Positions 62,101 to 64,000 of a stretch of 64,000 nt of DNA are shown here, in pieces; position 1 is the stretch's first letter, and every line of letters begins with the position of its first letter. The DNA comes from Mya arenaria (taxonomy: Eukaryota > Mollusca > Bivalvia > Myida > Myidae). The stretch spans positions 48,554,949 to 48,618,948 of the forward strand of contig NC_069123.1 of the NCBI RefSeq assembly GCF_026914265.1, written 5' to 3'. Made by a program: the position numbers and the translations under genes. The notes under the pieces were generated by a model. It saw only the letters and a list, made by a program, of their open reading frames with translations, made no database searches and had not been told where the DNA came from.

Positions 62101-62629
62101 AATGGGGTGGGATTCATATTAAAGCTCCAAACCAACAACTACTAGTTACAAAATAAATACATCCTCTATGATACAATCTTGTACATGGGAGAGTTTTGAA
62201 AAAATGGATCAAAATTACCTAACAATCAAACCGTATACATTTTATTACCTGGTGCACTATTAGATGATGACCTGCATATCATTAACACACATAAAGCAAA
62301 ATATCCAAGATCAAACTTAATATTGTATTTGTTGACCACTCTAAATTAAATATTTTTTGTACCTTTTTGTGAATGAGGCCATACAGGGCCCTTGGAATTT
62401 TAAAAAACAGCAACTATCTGCCATTTTCAGACAAAAAACTAATGTACAATATGCATAATGCATACATCAGTTTTTTGACTGAAAATGGCCATTCACATAC
62501 AAAGCAAACCATTACCTTATAATTTGCAACACACATAAACTTTTGTTGTTTTTTATCCCACTGTACTGGACTTGTAATTGTAACTCCATGGCGTAGAGAC
62601 CAGCTTTTCACTAATTTCTGGTCTGCTAG
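53115..62629 (-). CDS. NOL11: NOL11 exons 2-12 in copy C, intact but partial
   Basis: Exons: 62629-62516, 62053-61997, 61794-61594, 61457-61313, 58838-58683, 56574-56492, 56130-55960, 54533-54459, 54248-54067, 53806-53681, 53378-53115, all in frame with the same splice sites as copy A. Exon 1 lies beyond the window edge. Exons 13-16, which encode about the last 130 residues including the conserved C-terminus, are missing because the unit begins in intron 12. If this copy is real it is a 3'-truncated gene; if it is an assembly duplicate it is simply NOL11 again. Confidence 0.85.
54801..55715. mobile_element. Copy C of the TA-flanked 917 bp transposon
   Basis: Counterpart of 7779-8695 with the same CTGTGAAATCATT inverted ends. 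Unlike copy B it is present in full and continuous. Confidence 0.7.
56562..56850. repeat. Copy C of the 38 bp acceptor minisatellite
   Basis: Same number and order of units as 9542-9830, including the single 'caataatgc' variant unit. Confidence 0.85.
57209..58581. repeat. Copy C of the 'gtgaccttgac' array
   Basis: Counterpart of 10190-11560, differing by homopolymer lengths only in the parts compared. Confidence 0.7.
58928..59255. mobile_element. Copy C of the 'gcactctcacagat' MITE
   Basis: Counterpart of 11907-12233 with the same TTTTAA flanks. Confidence 0.7.
59966..61266. mobile_element. Copy C of the 178 bp tandem-core element
   Basis: Counterpart of 12945-14245. The 12 bp inverted ends are intact, the left at 59990-60001 and the right near 61248-61259. 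Confidence 0.7.
62420..62489. repeat. Copy C of the NOL11 intron 2 hairpin
   Basis: Counterpart of 15399-15468 with both arms unchanged. Confidence 0.6.
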
Positions 62630-63595
62630 CTGAAGGAGAAAAAGAAGAAACAAATTAGTATACACAATAATTCAATATATAATAAGGCCGTACAAATATG
62701 ATTATTTGTTCATCTTAATTTGGCTGAAAATGTTGAAGTGTGGAATACATTTTGACAATTTGTTTAATAAACTGGTCCAGGCCATACATTTATATATTTA
62801 GAACAAACATGCTCAACAGTTATTGTTATAAGAGTATTGTTATTCTAATTTTTGTGTTCAGCATTAATAAAGGCATAATGTCCTGTGCGCCCAGGCCTCC
62901 TGGTTCATGGTTTGGGGTATAAAACATAATCGATTATGTGAGTTTTAACACTATTTTCTCTGTGATTCAACTATATTTTTTAGAAACAACTTTGTGCACC
63001 AAATGAAGAGCAATTGCTTCTTTACAATGACAACTGTTTTAGGTAAAAAATTATGTCTGATTTAAAATATCTTGTGAAAACAATGCATGTTTTTACTAGG
63101 CTTACAGAGTCACTCAATGCACTTAATTATTTAAAACTGTGATTTTATACTGTTCTCTTTCGTGTTAACCTCATCCGATATTTTTTTTTGGTCAAAGACT
63201 AATATTAATATTGTTTTCTGAGTGCACATCACCAGTTTTGGGACAAATCGGTACATTAAAAAAAAATGCTAACTGGTTCACTCTTTGCATTTTTTATAAC
63301 CCAGGTTCATCCCAAATATGGTAAATCTATGGCACACTTAAATAAACCATATTCGACAAAATTTATGGGCAATGCACAAAGGTCATCACAATGTATGTGT
63401 TCCAAACAACCTTTTAATGTGGTTGCTGTATATGAAATAAAAGTTTTTTGTTAACAAATTCACAAGCAATAAAGGTAAATATATAAATGTTTTTCAATTG
63501 TGCAGACAGTCTCGGAGAGTAGGGAATTCATATTTTAAAAAAAATCTGTTATAAGCCATATCAATGTTTTGGGAGGTGAGTAATAAAATTTATCA

Positions 63596-63935
63596 GGCCT
63601 AAAAAAATATATATGTCTGTTTCGGGTAACCCGACCCTACCTATAAAAATGCGCCGACCCTAACTATTTTTCCTCATTTCTGAGCAAAAAAATATTCGTT
63701 AGCGAATAGAGAGTTACTAAGGGCGGATAAATGCGAATTGGACGATCAGAATTATTGTTTATATGATAAAACAAAGTCAGGCAATGACATTAATGTAGGA
63801 AAGACTGCCATGTGCAAACAGTCTGAACTTACGACAGATTTTTAAAAAAAAAATAAAAAAAAAAAAAAACCTACCTACCCTACCTCAAAAATTTGGGAAG
63901 GTTACCCTGAACAAACAATATTATTTTTTTTTGCC
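63596..63935. mobile_element. Copy C of the TCA-flanked MITE
   Basis: Counterpart of 16575-16914 with the same ends and flanks. Confidence 0.7.
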
Positions 63936-64000
63936 TCATCATGGATTCTACAAAAAAGTTACAGTTTTTTGGTAGTTTAGTTAATATTACCTGGGATCAA

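Larger units (their letters stand above)
52885..64000. repeat. Copy C of the unit, clean, runs off the window
   Basis: Collinear with 5858-16979 at near identity. The differences I saw are one-base homopolymer indels and about one substitution (near 54541). The net length difference is 6 bp in 11.1 kb. Confidence 0.9.

Noticed and set aside
31698-64000. Missed-adapter chimera from long-read sequencing
   Set aside because: Such chimeras give inverted copies; all three copies here are in the same orientation.

Overview
The window is AT-rich animal nuclear DNA with spliced genes, GT-AG introns and dense repeats. Three host genes can be reconstructed: NOL11, CEP20 (FOPNL/FOR20) and the end of MINPP1. 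The protein resemblances, and intronic repeats of kinds common in bivalve genomes (short elements with a tandem core, 'gtgaccttgacc' arrays, tRNA-derived SINEs), suggest a bivalve mollusc, probably a heterodont. The species call is inference.

Layout. 1-3997 is repeat-bearing intergenic DNA. 4003-19495 (minus) is a complete 16-exon NOL11 gene, 699 codons plus stop, with consistent phases at every junction. Its start codon lies 80 bp from that of CEP20, which runs on the plus strand from 19576 to 28797 (5 exons, 163 aa). The 80 bp gap must act as a shared divergent promoter. MINPP1 follows tail-to-tail on the minus strand; only its last two exons (30054-30903) are present.

After 31697 the window stops being new sequence. 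31698-52884 ('copy B') repeats 8358-29198, and 52885-64000 ('copy C') repeats 5858-16979. The B/C boundary joins the end of a 23.3 kb unit (5858-29198, 'copy A') directly to its start. Copies A and C differ almost only by homopolymer indels. Copy B has small indels throughout, a net gain of about 1.7% in length, and inserted homopolymer runs, as an unpolished single-molecule long read would. The best reading is one native locus (1-31697) followed by a redundant head-to-tail piece from the same haplotype. It reflects either a very recent tandem duplication that was badly assembled or an assembly artefact. Gene fragments in B and C should not be counted as extra genes until read depth is checked.

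The most interesting features of the native locus are: a 38 bp minisatellite that copies the 3' splice acceptor of NOL11 exon 7; a 145/290/580 bp higher-order repeat in CEP20 intron 3; two unrelated tandem-core elements with the same end design (12 bp inverted repeats); the compact NOL11/CEP20 divergent promoter; and a MINPP1 C-terminus with a hydrophobic tail instead of an ER-retention signal. I saw no CRISPR array, prokaryotic gene, LINE or retrovirus-like element.
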